From contig NZ_AEEC02000039.1 of the NCBI RefSeq assembly GCF_000300975.2, forward strand, positions 1-49,086: a stretch of 49,086 nt of DNA, written 5' to 3'. This DNA is from Herbaspirillum frisingense GSF30. Its GTDB lineage: Bacteria > Pseudomonadota > Gammaproteobacteria > Burkholderiales > Burkholderiaceae_D. The first letter of the stretch is position 1. Every line of letters begins with the position of its first letter. Under the pieces are notes generated by a model. That model was not told where the DNA came from. It made no database searches and worked only from the letters and a program-made list of their open reading frames with translations. This document shows positions 1-7,461 of this stretch, one piece after another. Position numbers and translations under genes: made by a program.

Positions 1-1814
1 ATCAGGGGGCTGCGTTCGCCCCAGGCCACGAAGAGCTTGCCACGGCGTGTGCGCAGGCGGCGCTGCTTCATGGCCGAATAGACCAGTTCGGACAGAGTAC
101 GCTGCTCGGCCGCACTCATCGTCAGCGACATGCGGTACATGCGCAGCAGCATCAGGGCATTGTTCATGAAGGCGTTGTCGGCCGCGTCACTGCGCGCCAG
201 CGCCGCCATCTGCGCCGCCAGGGTCAGGTTGCGCGCACCCTCGGCCGCCGCCGCTGGCAGTGGCTGCCTCATGGAGGGCGCATCCTGCAGCGCGATGCGT
301 TCCAGCACCATCCGATAAGCGGCTTCCAGTTCGCTGCTCTCTCCCGCACTCTCGCCCAGCGGTACTCCGGCCAGGCCGGCCAGCAGTTTTTCCAGGGCAC
401 TGAAGCTGCTCACATGACCGCTCAGGTCGCCGTCACGCCAGCCGCCGCCGGCAGGGTCGAGCAGCCACGCCAGGAAGCCATGGTCCAGCCGGGTCATGCT
501 GGCCGCGCGGCTGGTCAGCAGGCGCTGCGCGATGGCGGCCTCTTCACTGCTCATGCGGCCTGCCTGCGCCAGCGATACCGCACCCGCCTGCCCGCTGGAA
601 GCGCCGCCATAGGAAGCCGGGCCGCCGGCGCGTGCCTGCCGATAGGTGGCCAGATCCCGCGCCAATGCATCCACCTCGTCCAGCGCCATCCCGTTGGCCT
701 GGGCATAGGCATAGGCTTCGGCCAGCAGGCGCCGGTCGCCATAGGCCAGGAAATCGCGGCTGGCCACACCGGCCGTGGTACGTCGCACCGGCGTGGGTTC
801 ATCCTCGCGCCGCAGCACCCCGAAGACCCGTTGCAGCAGGACCAGATAGGCGCTGTCCTGCACGCTGTGGGCGGCATTGTTGACCTGGATCAGGTCGGCC
901 AGGCGCGGAGCGGCGGCGATCAGTTCGGCCAATGACGGCCCCAGGCGCGGCAGCATCAGACCCCGGATGACACCGCCGGCCAGCGCCAGCGGTCCCATTG
1001 GCAGCACCAGCGTTTCCAGCATGCGCGCCAGATCGATCTGCTGTTGCGGCGGCAACGGCGCCTGCGGCTGCAACTGGTAGAGATCCAGATATTGCTGCAG
1101 CAACTGGGCGTAGTTGTCGGGATAGGCGGTCTGCTCCAGGGCCGACAGGCTGGCGTAGAACACCAGCGCTGCGGTGATGACCGGCTTCCAGTCGCCGCTG
1201 TCGAGGGCGCGCTGGAACACCGGCGCCCAGAATTTCTGGTCTAGCTCGGTACGCTGGTTGGCGGCGGCGTAGCGCTCATTGATGGTGTAGGCGCCGCTCT
1301 CGTCATAGACGATGGCCGACAGCTCGGCCCGTGACCAGCCTGCAAACGGATTGGGGGCGCGACCATACAGTGCTTCGGTGGCCTGCCGTGCCTGGTTCAG
1401 GCGACGCGGATCGGACGAGGGCGGCACCTCGGCATCGGCCGCCGCAATCGCGTCGGCCCCGCGTCGTGCCGCGACCAGTCTTGCCTCGATGGCGAAGAGC
1501 GTATTGCGGGTGATCGGCAGCGTGGCGTCCAGCATCGCCTTCACCGCCGCCGGTACACTGGCAGTGGCACCCTGCGCCGCTTCGGTGGAATCCACCGCCG
1601 CCGTGGTGACATGGTCGACCGCCGTGGCCAGGGCCGCCATGAGCTTGCCCTGCGCCGACAGTGTCAGCGTCACGCCCTCATCGGGCGGCACTGGCAGCGC
1701 CGTGGCACTGGCGGCCGTGCTCGCCGGTGGCGTATCGCCCCGGGGGTGTTGCTGCGTGGTCAGTTGCGCGACGGCTTCGCGCGCCATGATGGCCAGATCG
1801 GTTTCCATCGCCAT
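1..1814 (-). CDS. Large protein of unknown function, 3' end outside the window
   Basis: An uninterrupted reading frame of at least 604 codons begins at ATG 1814 behind AGGAGAG and runs off the left edge with no stop. I translated it by hand and do not recognise a domain. The first 130 residues are Ala/Thr-rich. Around residue 160 is a segment reading NPFAGWSRAELSAIVYDESG, followed by a tyrosine- and leucine-rich helical part (LLQQYLDLYQLQ), Ala/Gly-rich linkers and a basic stretch (KQRRLRTRRGK) near the edge. I see no signal peptide or obvious membrane helix. A second in-frame ATG lies two codons in (1808). The divergent neighbour is a small secreted protein. Function unknown; the coding call itself is secure from length, RBS and codon bias. 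Confidence 0.8.
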   Translation of the reverse strand, partial: MAMETDLAIMAREAVAQLTTQQHPRGDTPPASTAASATALPVPPDEGVTLTLSAQGKLMAALATAVDHVTTAAVDSTEAAQGATASVPAAVKAMLDATLPITRNTLFAIEARLVAARRGADAIAAADAEVPPSSDPRRLNQARQATEALYGRAPNPFAGWSRAELSAIVYDESGAYTINERYAAANQRTELDQKFWAPVFQRALDSGDWKPVITAALVFYASLSALEQTAYPDNYAQLLQQYLDLYQLQPQAPLPPQQQIDLARMLETLVLPMGPLALAGGVIRGLMLPRLGPSLAELIAAAPRLADLIQVNNAAHSVQDSAYLVLLQRVFGVLRREDEPTPVRRTTAGVASRDFLAYGDRRLLAEAYAYAQANGMALDEVDALARDLATYRQARAGGPASYGGASSGQAGAVSLAQAGRMSSEEAAIAQRLLTSRAASMTRLDHGFLAWLLDPAGGGWRDGDLSGHVSSFSALEKLLAGLAGVPLGESAGESSELEAAYRMVLERIALQDAPSMRQPLPAAAAEGARNLTLAAQMAALARSDAADNAFMNNALMLLRMYRMSLTMSAAEQRTLSELVYSAMKQRRLRTRRGKLFVAWGERSPL

Positions 1815-2011
1815 GTCCGCTCTCCTGGGTCGGAGTTCTCATGACTTGGTTACGGTAGAAAATCGACAATCTTTACACTTGCAAATCGGCATCATCCAGG
1901 CGGGACGCGGCGTCTCGGGCGATCACGGTCTCTGCAGGACGTGACAGTTCAGGATTTCTCCGATGCGCGGATGACGGGCCAAGCGCTACAGTGAAGGCAC
2001 AGGAGAACGCC

Positions 2012-2389
2012 ATGAACAAAGCCTACCCCGTCATCGCCATGATGACGCTCATGCTGGTGCTGCAAGCCCAGCGCAGCGAAACAGCCACAGCGGCCAACCT
2101 CGCCGCACTCGATATCTCGGTGGTGGTGGCGGAGAAATGTCGCATCGATTTCTCCGAAGGCAGCGCCGACTTCTTCCAGGTCTGCTCGGTGGGCGGGGGC
2201 GCCGCCAATGAGCGGGCCCAGCAGGTCACCGGCGCGGTCAGCGCACTGGCACCGCAAGATGATCCTTACTTCCTGGAACGCGACCCCGACCAGCCACAAC
2301 GGCAAGCCAGCGCATCGGCCGGCCCGCCGGTGGCAAGCACAACAGCGCCGGTCCGACGCAGCCCGCGGGTGGTGGTCATTCCCTACTGA
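2012..2389 (+). CDS. Small secreted hypothetical protein
   Basis: 125-residue protein with an N-terminal hydrophobic segment (MNKAYPVIAMMTLMLVLQAQ) that looks like a Sec signal peptide. The mature part has two cysteines about 15 residues apart that could form a disulfide, then a Pro/Ala/Gln-rich tail ending RRSPRVVVIPY. ATG 2012 is preferred over an in-frame GTG at 1991 because AGGAGAA lies at the right distance before it. The 3' end overlaps the convergent AraC-type gene by 7 bp. It is divergent from the large unknown gene at the left edge, so the two may share a control region (1815-2011). Not a family I recognise. Confidence 0.6.
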   Translation: MNKAYPVIAMMTLMLVLQAQRSETATAANLAALDISVVVAEKCRIDFSEGSADFFQVCSVGGGAANERAQQVTGAVSALAPQDDPYFLERDPDQPQRQASASAGPPVASTTAPVRRSPRVVVIPY

Positions 2390-3225
2390 AGCGCGCTGCG
2401 ATCCTGCTCCGGCAGGGTGACGCGCCGCCTTTCCTGGCGCGGCTGGTAATGATTGGGCGAACTGCGCAGGGCCTTGCGGAACATGTTGGAAAAGGCGCTC
2501 TGGCTGCGATACCCCAGGGCCTGCGCTACCACGCCCACCGCATCGCCACGCGCCAGGCGCACCAGCGCTTCGCTCAGATGCACCTGCTGCACCCAGTGCC
2601 GGAACTGCAGGCCGGTTTCACGCGGAAACAGGCGAATCACCGTACGCACGCTGGCCCCACCCACTCCGGCCCAGTCGGCCAGCGCAAACTGCCGCCCGGG
2701 CTCGGCCAGGATGGCTTCGCAGATGGCCTGCAGGCGGCGGTCCTGCGGCCAGGGGATGGCCACCGGAATGGACGGTGCCCGCGCCAGCTCCGACATGATC
2801 AGGGCCGCCACATGACCGGCGCGGCTCTCCGGTTCATATTCCCTGGGCTCGGCCAGCGAGGCCAGAATCAGTTCGCGCAGCAAGACCGAGACTTCCAGCA
2901 AGCGGCACTGTTCACCGATCGCGCGCCCCTCGGCCTGGGCGATGTAGAGGGTGCGCATGCTGACCTTGCTCAGCATGCGGATTTCGTGCTCCACCATGGG
3001 CGGCACCCACAGCGCGCGTTGTGGCGGCACCAGCCACACCCCTTGCGGCGTGCGCACCTGCATCACGCCTTCCACTGCGTAGAGCAACTGGCCACGCGCA
3101 TGCGAGTGCGCCGTCAGCAGGTCGCGATAGGCCAGTTCCCGGGCAAAGGCCACCACCACACTGCGTGCCTGCTGGAAGGCATTGACCTCGGCACTGGGAC
3201 AGACAGGCTTGAGCTGGGCAACCAT
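2383..3225 (-). CDS. AraC-family transcriptional regulator with N-terminal cupin
   Basis: 280 residues. The N-terminal half is a cupin-like sensor (HSHARGQLLYAVEGVMQV, then VWLVPPQRALWVPP, around residues 40-75). The C-terminal ~100 residues form the double helix-turn-helix of AraC/XylS proteins, ending in the typical second helix (VVAQALGYRSQSAFSNMFRK). It is divergent from the Fsr-like MFS exporter, an arrangement resembling NimR/NimT-type pairs in which the regulator controls the exporter. The start lies just beyond a perfect 9-bp inverted repeat (3244-3271), which is a plausible binding site for autoregulation and exporter control. No clear Shine-Dalgarno precedes ATG 3225, so the exact start is slightly uncertain. 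The effector is unknown. Confidence 0.85.
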   Translation of the reverse strand: MVAQLKPVCPSAEVNAFQQARSVVVAFARELAYRDLLTAHSHARGQLLYAVEGVMQVRTPQGVWLVPPQRALWVPPMVEHEIRMLSKVSMRTLYIAQAEGRAIGEQCRLLEVSVLLRELILASLAEPREYEPESRAGHVAALIMSELARAPSIPVAIPWPQDRRLQAICEAILAEPGRQFALADWAGVGGASVRTVIRLFPRETGLQFRHWVQQVHLSEALVRLARGDAVGVVAQALGYRSQSAFSNMFRKALRSSPNHYQPRQERRRVTLPEQDRSALQ

Positions 3226-3243
3226 GGCACTTAATCGCTAACA

Positions 3244-3271
3244 ATTGGCATCATCATCAATAGATGCCAAT
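3244..3271. promoter_or_regulatory. Perfect 9-bp inverted repeat between AraC regulator and MFS gene
   Basis: ATTGGCATC (3244-3252) and GATGCCAAT (3263-3271) are exact reverse complements separated by 10 bp. They sit 18 bp from the regulator start and 46 bp from the preferred MFS start, so the centre-to-centre distance is about two helical turns. This is the best operator candidate for the adjacent AraC-family regulator. Binding is inferred. Confidence 0.55.
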
Positions 3272-3317
3272 GATACGCTTCGCTCCTCCCTTTTTGTTCA
3301 CTCGAACTGCTCATGTC

Positions 3318-4559
3318 ATGACTAGTGCCACCGACCCCAATACATCTGCAGCATCTGCAGCATCTGCCGCCGCCACCCAGCCCGCCGTCAGCGTCGCCCA
3401 GCCGCTGGTGATGAGCATCCTCCTGGCCTGCGGCGGCGCCCACCTGATCAATGACATGATCCAGGCCCTGCTGCCTTCGATCTACCCCATGCTCAAGACG
3501 GGCTATGGGCTCAGCTTCACCCAGGTCGGGCTGATCACCCTTACCTTCCAGGTCACCGCTTCGCTGCTGCAACCCTGGATCGGCATGTACACCGACCGCC
3601 ACCCGCAGCCCTGGCTGCTGCCCACCGGTGCCGTCGCCACCCTCGTCGGCATCGTACTGCTGGCGCTGGCCGGCAGCTTCAGCGCCTTCCTGGTGGCGGC
3701 GGCGCTGATCGGCATCGGCTCCTCCACCTTCCACCCGGAAGCCTCGCGCATCGCCCGCATGGCCTCGGGCGGCCGTTTCGGCCTCGCGCAATCGACCTTC
3801 CAGGTCGGCGGCAATGCCGGCTCGGCCTTCGGCCCCCTGCTGGCGGCCGCCATCGTGGTGCCTTACGGGCAAACCCATGTGGCCTGGTTCCTGGTGCTCT
3901 CGGCGCTGGCCATCCTGGTGCTGTCGCGGGTGTCGTCCTGGTACCGCAGCCACCTGGCCGCCGGCAAGGGCAAGGGCAAGGTGCTGGCCCGTCATCAGCT
4001 GCCGGCCTCGACCGTGCGCCGCGCTCTGGTAGTCCTGGCCCTGCTGGTGTTCTCCAAGTATTTCTACATGGCCAGCTTCACCAGCTATTTCACGTTCTAC
4101 CTGATCGACCGCTTCCAGATGTCGGTGGCGTCCTCGCAGCTCTACCTGTTCCTGTTCCTGGGTGCGGTGGCCGTGGGCACCTTCGTGGGCGGCCCCATCG
4201 GTGACCGCATCGGACGCAAGCTGGTGATCTGGATCTCCATCCTTGGCGCGGCGCCGTTCGCCCTGATGCTGCCGCATGCCAACCTGTTCTGGACGGCAGT
4301 GCTGTCGGTGGTGATCGGCCTGATCATTTCCTCGGCCTTCTCGGCCATCGTGGTGTACGCCCAGGAGCTGGTGCCGGGCAAGGTGGGCATGATCGCCGGG
4401 GTGTTCTTCGGCCTCATGTTCGGCTTCGGCGGCATCGGTGCGGCGCTGCTGGGCCACCTGGCCGATCTCTACGGCATCGCCTGGGTCTACGGTCTGTGCG
4501 CCTTCCTGCCGCTGGCCGGGCTGCTGACGGTGTTGCTGCCGGACGTGCGGGAGCACTGA
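3318..4559 (+). CDS. MFS exporter, fosmidomycin-resistance (Fsr)-like
   Basis: About 413 residues and roughly twelve hydrophobic segments. The stretch GAHLINDMIQALLPSIYPML in the first helix and GIGSSTFHPEASRIARMASG in the fourth/fifth are hallmarks of the Fsr branch of the major facilitator superfamily, which exports fosmidomycin and other small compounds by proton antiport. The frame is open from an ATG at 3264, but that codon lies inside the operator palindrome and has no RBS. ATG 3318 (MTSATDPN) is therefore preferred, although its Shine-Dalgarno is also weak. Expression is probably controlled by the divergent AraC-type regulator. A bidirectional terminator follows. The true substrate is unknown. 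Confidence 0.85.
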   Translation: MTSATDPNTSAASAASAAATQPAVSVAQPLVMSILLACGGAHLINDMIQALLPSIYPMLKTGYGLSFTQVGLITLTFQVTASLLQPWIGMYTDRHPQPWLLPTGAVATLVGIVLLALAGSFSAFLVAAALIGIGSSTFHPEASRIARMASGGRFGLAQSTFQVGGNAGSAFGPLLAAAIVVPYGQTHVAWFLVLSALAILVLSRVSSWYRSHLAAGKGKGKVLARHQLPASTVRRALVVLALLVFSKYFYMASFTSYFTFYLIDRFQMSVASSQLYLFLFLGAVAVGTFVGGPIGDRIGRKLVIWISILGAAPFALMLPHANLFWTAVLSVVIGLIISSAFSAIVVYAQELVPGKVGMIAGVFFGLMFGFGGIGAALLGHLADLYGIAWVYGLCAFLPLAGLLTVLLPDVREH

Positions 4560-4586
4560 CGGCGGAGAAAAACCCTGACCCAAAAC

Positions 4587-4623
4587 AAAAGCGCGCTGGC
4601 TTCCAGGCCAGCGCGCTTTTTTT
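4587..4623. terminator. Bidirectional intrinsic terminator
   Basis: GCGCGCTGGC (4591-4600) pairs with GCCAGCGCGC (4607-4616) around a 6-nt loop, followed on the plus strand by seven T (4617-4623) and preceded by AAAA (4587-4590), which gives a T-run on the minus strand. It separates the convergent MFS and PEP-CTERM genes. Confidence 0.9.
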
Positions 4624-4671
4624 GGACCGCTGCGGTCGGACGGTCGTGACGCTTCAGTCAGTGCCGCCAGA

Positions 4672-5355
4672 TCAAGCCGCGCTCAGGGAAGCGGCGGAGA
4701 CAGCACGTGCATCGCCCCGGCGACGACGGCGCCAGGCCATTCCACCTACCAACGCCAGGCCTACCAGCAGCATGGCGTAGGTCGACGGTTCCGGTACCGG
4801 GGCCACAGTGCGCAGGGCAGCGTTGGAATAGAACATGGTCAGGTTGGAGTATCCCGGCACCTTGCCGCCATTGTTGGTCCAGTTGATGGCGAAGCTGCCA
4901 CTCTGGGTCTGGCCGGCGGTCAGCACCAGGTTGTCGAACAGGAAGGAACCGGTGGCATTGCCCGCGTGGATACCCAGTACCAGGTCCATCTGCAGGCTCT
5001 TGCTGGAGGTGATGGTCCAGGTTCCGCTCTTGCTGTCGCTGCCCAGGGTGAAGCTGACGCTGATGTTGGAACCCAGCACCGAGCCCGGGCTGCCGACGAG
5101 CGCGCCGGTCGAGTCGATCTTGTTGAGCAGGTTCCAGGTCCCGCCGCCGAAGGCGCTGCTGAAGAGCGAGCTCGTTCCGGAGGGGCCTGCCTGCGCATTG
5201 CCTACGGCAAAGGTAAAGTTGTCGGCCTTGTGAGCACTCAGGGTCACATCGTCGCGGCTGGCATTGGCCACGTTGGGGGCGCTCGGGGCGGCGCTGGCGC
5301 TCGAGCTGGCGATTGAACTGGCTACCATAAGGATGGCTGCAATCAGGGTTTTCAT
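4672..5355 (-). CDS. PEP-CTERM sorting-domain surface/secreted protein
   Basis: 227 residues: signal peptide (about 1-22, ending ASSSASA), a Ser/Gly/Thr-rich beta domain, and a C-terminal sorting signal of VPEPSTYAM, a hydrophobic helix (LLVGLALVGGMAW) and RRRRR. Such proteins are recognised at the inner membrane by an exosortase (EpsH type), cleaved and exported, usually with exopolysaccharide. A further ~15 residues follow the Arg cluster, slightly longer than the usual ending. The start is supported by AAAGAGAAG. No exosortase gene is in the window. The gene is divergent from an HD-GYP c-di-GMP phosphodiesterase, a suggestive neighbour because c-di-GMP controls matrix production. The upstream region is strikingly AT-rich (5390-5450), including the palindrome TTTAGCTAAA at 5422-5431. 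Confidence 0.9.
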   Translation of the reverse strand: MKTLIAAILMVASSIASSSASAAPSAPNVANASRDDVTLSAHKADNFTFAVGNAQAGPSGTSSLFSSAFGGGTWNLLNKIDSTGALVGSPGSVLGSNISVSFTLGSDSKSGTWTITSSKSLQMDLVLGIHAGNATGSFLFDNLVLTAGQTQSGSFAINWTNNGGKVPGYSNLTMFYSNAALRTVAPVPEPSTYAMLLVGLALVGGMAWRRRRRGDARAVSAASLSAA

Positions 5356-5621
5356 GGGCTTCTCTTTGTTGTCAATTCGACATTAATCCGGAAAGGATTT
5401 TAATCAAAAGACAACAAAAAGTTTAGCTAAATTTACAATCTTGTTTGCTACTTGCCACAAATGATTGCCTCGCTGCAGCTTTTTACCTGCCGCCACTCAC
5501 AGGCCGGGAATGTCGGCATCATCGGCACCGGTGGAGCCACTTACCGACCTGCGCGGCGATGGCATTTCTTCCTGCTCTCAATTTTTCGGCGATTTAAGTC
5601 TCGCTTAATTTTCAACGCCTA

Positions 5622-5718
5622 CAGTGGGCACATCGGGATCTCCTCTTTCCCCTTGTCCGCTGCGACGACATCCAGCGGATCTTTCAGGCCCGTCCATCCC
5701 CCGGACGGGCCTTTTTTT
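5622..5718 (+). ncRNA. Candidate small RNA or attenuator in the HD-GYP leader
   Basis: The 576-bp gap 5356-5931 contains no convincing gene on the plus strand but ends an RNA-like structure at 5718. Hairpin TCCGCTG (5656-5662)/CAGCGGA (5673-5679) is followed immediately by a strong intrinsic terminator. A possible -10 (TACAGT) lies near 5620 but no good -35 is visible. It may be a free sRNA or a premature terminator in the long 5' leader of the HD-GYP gene. The 5' boundary given is a guess. Confidence 0.3.
5687..5718 (+). terminator. Orphan intrinsic terminator upstream of the HD-GYP gene
   Basis: GGCCCGTCC (5687-5695) pairs perfectly with GGACGGGCC (5703-5711) around a 7-nt loop and is followed by seven T (5712-5718). 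No plus-strand gene lies before it, and the next start codon is 213 bp downstream. Confidence 0.85.
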
Positions 5719-5931
5719 CGCCCGTTACCCGTGCTTCAGGGTGTGGCGTCTTTGTCGGATTGCCGGCTGCAAGGGATTTGCAGGCAGCTCAACCGTTCAC
5801 TTATGGTCTTTCGTATGAGATCATTAACGACTGGCAATCCTGACCAGGACTCAATGGCAACCTGCCGCCAGCCCGGGTCAGGGCGGGCCAAGCTAACCTG
5901 TTCCCCGGCGCGCCGGAGAGAAGTACGAGAA

Positions 5932-7155
5932 ATGTTAAAGAAAATCAAAACGGAGGATCTGGTCCTCGGCATGTACTTCTGCGGCTTCGAGGCCGCATGG
6001 CTGGACCATCCGTTCTGGAAGAACAAGTTCCTGCTCAAGAACGAGAACGAGCTCAAGCAGGCCCATGCCAGTGGCATCGCCTATTGCTGGATCGATATTT
6101 CACGCGGCCTGGACGTGGCCGAACAGGCGCCCACGGACGCCCCCGAGGTGGACGCAGAACAAGCCGAACCCGCCCCGCTGCCCCCCGAACCAGCCCCGGT
6201 CCCGGCCATCGACACCACGCTGATGGATGCCATGGCCCTGCGCGAGACGGCCAAGAAAGCCACCAAGGCCATGTTCAGCGAAGCCCGCATGGGCAAGGTG
6301 CTGGACATGGAGCGTTGCGTCTCGGTGGTGGAAGAAATCGCCAGTTCGGTGGTCAAGAGCCCCAGCGGCATGCTCAGCGTCTTGCGCCTGAAGCTGGCCG
6401 ATGAATATACCTACCTGCACTCGGTGGCGGTGTGCGCCCTGATGGTGGCGCTGGGTCGCACCCTGGGCCTGGACGAGGCAGCCTGTCGCGAAGCGGGCCT
6501 GGGTGGCTTCCTGCATGACGTAGGCAAGGCCTTCATCCCGCATGAACTGCTCAACAAGCCCGGCAAGCTCACCGACGAAGAATTCACCCAGATCAAGAAG
6601 CATCCCGAACTGGGCTACAAATACCTGAGCCAGGACCCCAACGTTCCCGACTACGCGCGTGACGTCTGCCTGCACCACCACGAAAAGATGGACGGCAACG
6701 GTTACCCGGAAGCCCTGCGCAGCGGTTCCATCAGCCTGTATTCGCGCATGGCGGCGATCTGCGACGTCTACGACGCCCTCACCTCGGACCGCCCCTACAA
6801 GCGCGCCTGGGACCCGGCCGAAGCGATCTCCACCATGGCCACCTGGACCGGCCACTTCGACCGCGCCATGTTCCTGGCCTTCGTCAAGACCCTGGGCATC
6901 TACCCGGTGGGTTCCATCGTCAAGCTGGAATCGGGCCGTTCCGGCTTCGTGATCCGGCAGAACGCCCAGGACCTGACCCGTCCGGTCTTGAAGGTGTTCC
7001 GCTACAACGACAGCATGGAAATGAGCGATACCGAAATCCTCGACCTGATGGCCACGCCCGAAGCCGATACCATCGTCGCCCGCGGCGGCGAGGAATGGGC
7101 GCGCCTGAGCCATCTGGATTCCATGCAATTGCTCAGCACCGGCACACCGGGCTAA
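5932..7155 (+). CDS. HD-GYP c-di-GMP phosphodiesterase with N-terminal DUF3391
   Basis: 407 residues in the cytosol; no membrane segments. Residues 1-60 match the DUF3391 type (IKTEDLVLGMYFCGF, then YCWIDISRG). A Pro/Ala-rich linker (65-95) leads to the HD-GYP domain. It carries H195-D196 with GK (HDVGK), the HHE (249-251) and the DGNGYP motif (254-259), so all signature residues of an active c-di-GMP phosphodiesterase are present. A C-terminal segment of about 90 residues follows the domain (YPVGSIVKLESGRSGFVIRQ). ATG 5932 is chosen over upstream in-frame starts because GGAGAGAAG precedes it and the paralogue at 30248-31549 begins at the equivalent point. The two proteins share domain order and long identical stretches. 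Confidence 0.92.
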   Translation: MLKKIKTEDLVLGMYFCGFEAAWLDHPFWKNKFLLKNENELKQAHASGIAYCWIDISRGLDVAEQAPTDAPEVDAEQAEPAPLPPEPAPVPAIDTTLMDAMALRETAKKATKAMFSEARMGKVLDMERCVSVVEEIASSVVKSPSGMLSVLRLKLADEYTYLHSVAVCALMVALGRTLGLDEAACREAGLGGFLHDVGKAFIPHELLNKPGKLTDEEFTQIKKHPELGYKYLSQDPNVPDYARDVCLHHHEKMDGNGYPEALRSGSISLYSRMAAICDVYDALTSDRPYKRAWDPAEAISTMATWTGHFDRAMFLAFVKTLGIYPVGSIVKLESGRSGFVIRQNAQDLTRPVLKVFRYNDSMEMSDTEILDLMATPEADTIVARGGEEWARLSHLDSMQLLSTGTPG

Positions 7156-7171
7156 GCCTGTCCCGATCCGC

Positions 7172-7321
7172 TCAGGCCATGCCCAGTGCCGTCATGAAGT
7201 GGCGGCCATGGGCCTCGTGGGAGGCATCGGGTACACCGATGTCGCAGGCCATCACGAAGGTGGAAGCGGCGTCGAAGAAACCCGTGGCGAGTTGCATGCA
7301 ATCCAGCAGGAAGCTTTCCAT
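7172..7321 (-). CDS. Small protein of 49 residues, unknown function
   Basis: ATG 7321 is preceded by a strong RBS (AAGGAGAA, 5-nt spacer) and opens a 49-codon frame ending at TGA 7172. The product (starting MESFLLDCMQLATGFFDAAS) has two cysteines, is hydrophobic in its first half and has a histidine-containing second half (SHEAHGRHF). It lies 140 bp downstream of glpK on the same strand, so it could be the last gene of the glycerol operon. A 6-bp hairpin (7340-7363) directly before its RBS might reduce read-through. It converges on the HD-GYP gene with 16 bp between stops. No family recognised. Confidence 0.5.
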   Translation of the reverse strand: MESFLLDCMQLATGFFDAASTFVMACDIGVPDASHEAHGRHFMTALGMA

Positions 7322-7461
7322 GATCGTTCTCCTTGAAAGGCCCGCCGCCTGATTGCTGCGGGCTTGAGAACATCATGCGGTCGTGCCGTGTCAATCCGAT
7401 GTCAGGCGGTGCGGGCTGGATTTCAGTTGAAACATTGCACCACCCACCGCCTGACCACCAG

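Noticed and set aside
3231..4583. 450-codon open frame antisense to the Fsr-like MFS gene
   Set aside because: Low-complexity His/Gln/Arg/Gly-rich translation typical of a shadow frame in high-GC DNA; the plus-strand frame has a clear family.
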